Assembly: GCA_016844625.1 (NCBI GenBank)
Contig: JAERMN010000273.1
Coordinates: 1 to 5,281, forward strand
Length of the DNA: 5,281 bases
Source: Deltaproteobacteria bacterium
GTDB lineage: Bacteria > Desulfobacterota > Binatia > UBA9968
Direction: 5' to 3'
Part shown: positions 4,280 to 5,281 of the stretch, piece after piece
Numbering within the stretch: the first letter of the stretch is position 1
How the letters are laid out: each line of letters begins with the position of its first letter
Made by a program: the position numbers and the translations under genes
Notes under the pieces: model-generated
The model's input: the letters and a program-made list of their open reading frames with translations, nothing else
Databases searched by the model: none
What the model was told of the DNA's origin: nothing

Positions 4280-5281
4280 TCAGCTCAATTCCTGCCGATC
4301 CAACCCCGTCATTTTGAGCAGCGGCCTATCCGTAAACGAAAACAGGATCGCCGGTTCGGTTGGCGAGAGATTTTTATGGGCGTGCCAGCGCCAGGACGGG
4401 ACGGTGAAGCTGTCGTGCTCATCCCATTGCAGGTCAATCTGATTAGTTTTGTCGACCATGGTTACGCCGCGTCCTTGGACCGCGTGATACATCGCCGTGC
4501 CGGTGTGACGATGAAAACGGGTTTGTTGTCCGGGTTGGAGCATTTGTAGATAGCAGGTCATGGTGAGAAAGGTATGGCCGCCGTCGATCGGATTTTTGTA
4601 TTCAATATAAAGGCCGTCGTACGGATCAATGACGCCTTGTTCGCCCAACTCTTTCAAAGCTTCGAGCGCTTCATTCCATTTGTAATGATAGGGCACGCCG
4701 GCGGCGCCTTGGTAGTCGACCTTCGGTTGGCGCGCCGGGCCGTAGAGGCGGCGCGCGGCGCCGTGGTTTCTCGTCAACGGCTGTTGTTTTCCCTCGGCCC
4801 ATTCTTCGCGGAAGATCGAGGCGTCAAGATAACTCACGAGCCCGGCGTCCAGCGCGTCGATCCAGATGATCGGTTCTTTGGAATTATTCACATGATCGTG
4901 CCACACCCAATTGGGTTGGATGAGCAGGTCGCCCGGCTCCATCACCATCGGTTCGCCATTCGAAGTCGTGTAGGCGCCGCCGCCTTTGACGACGAAGCGG
5001 AGCGCCGTGTTGGTGTGGCGGTGCGCCGCCGCGGCTTCGCCAGGAAGAACGATTTGAAATCCCATGGCCAACGTCTTGCTGCCGGACTGCAAGCCGACAT
5101 TACGGCGAAACGCGTCCGGGCCGATACGAATGACTTCGGTGGTTTCCATTAAGACGGGAAGAATTTCTTTCCAGCGCCATAGCTTGGGTTCCATGCGTTG
5201 GACCTGATGGCGATTCTGCCAATAACCGCGCAGGCCCAGCTCGGCGAATTTTTTGTGCAGTTGTTCCCGGTCTCTGGGTTC
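4280..5281 (-). CDS. gentisate 1,2-dioxygenase-like bicupin (partial, start beyond window)
   Basis: 333 residues are visible (numbered from the window edge) and the frame is open to base 5281. An ATG at 5194 exists, but the 29 codons before it are in frame and read ...FAELGLRGYWQNRHQVQ..., fitting the N-terminal segment that precedes LWRW in gentisate dioxygenases, so the gene starts outside. Gentisate 1,2-dioxygenase opens the ring of 2,5-dihydroxybenzoate with Fe(II) and O2 to give maleylpyruvate. The first cupin has PGEAAAAHRHTNTALRF with H87 and H89 and a third ligand H128 in WHDH, the spacing of the family's 3-His iron site. The second cupin keeps an equivalent set: H257, H259 and H300 (WHAH). 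Related bicupins act on salicylate or 1-hydroxy-2-naphthoate, so the substrate is not certain. No ring-cleavage pathway neighbour (maleylpyruvate isomerase, fumarylpyruvate hydrolase) is in view. The gap to the antitoxin shows no clear terminator. Confidence 0.85.
   Translation of the reverse strand, partial: EPRDREQLHKKFAELGLRGYWQNRHQVQRMEPKLWRWKEILPVLMETTEVIRIGPDAFRRNVGLQSGSKTLAMGFQIVLPGEAAAAHRHTNTALRFVVKGGGAYTTSNGEPMVMEPGDLLIQPNWVWHDHVNNSKEPIIWIDALDAGLVSYLDASIFREEWAEGKQQPLTRNHGAARRLYGPARQPKVDYQGAAGVPYHYKWNEALEALKELGEQGVIDPYDGLYIEYKNPIDGGHTFLTMTCYLQMLQPGQQTRFHRHTGTAMYHAVQGRGVTMVDKTNQIDLQWDEHDSFTVPSWRWHAHKNLSPTEPAILFSFTDRPLLKMTGLDRQELS

Noticed and set aside
4574..5152. 192-codon + strand open frame opposite the bicupin gene
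   Set aside because: It lies wholly antisense to a gene with clear family motifs, and its translation has no recognisable domain.

Overview
The window is about 5.3 kb of moderately GC-rich bacterial DNA with four or five genes, one of them cut by the right edge. I cannot name the organism. The intergenic DNA is rich in short-period degenerate repeats. From memory, such repeats (cgcaaagaa-, cacgaagga- and cgttcaa-type units, and a ccttcgg...gctcaggac element) are common in environmental genomes of Desulfobacterota/Binatota, Tectomicrobia, Rokubacteria and Chloroflexota type. Together with a MoxR/VWA gene pair and a gentisate-dioxygenase-like bicupin, this suggests an uncultivated soil or marine bacterium of that kind (low confidence).

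Left half, + strand: a CbbQ/NirQ/NorQ-family AAA+ ATPase (189-1064) is followed by a large VWA protein of the CbbO/NorD type (ATG at 1259, end 3469). In this family the AAA+ ring and its VWA partner act together as a remodelling or activating chaperone, known for Rubisco (CbbQO) and implied for nitric oxide reductase (NorQD). Neither client is encoded in the window, so the client here is unknown. The two genes are separated by 194 nt filled with 9-nt-period repeats. A further 9-nt repeat sits in frame inside the VWA gene, and a relative of it lies just after its stop codon.

Middle, - strand: a compact type II toxin-antitoxin module reads right to left. It consists of a 65-aa ribbon-helix-helix-like antitoxin (3968-4165) and a 130-aa Doc/Fic-fold toxin (3576-3968) that share one base (TAGTG). 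A strong ribosome binding site, a plausible promoter and an imperfect palindrome that could be the operator lie upstream. Base composition drops to about 40-50% GC over much of this module, against about 60-67% nearby, which fits acquisition by transfer.

Right end, - strand: a bicupin of the gentisate 1,2-dioxygenase family ends at 4280. Its reading frame stays open to the window edge, so the true start lies outside.

I see no RNA gene, CRISPR array, transposase or clearly new system. The most unusual points are the in-frame repeat in the VWA gene, its His-rich loop, the extra segment in the ATPase, and the client-less ATPase/VWA pair.
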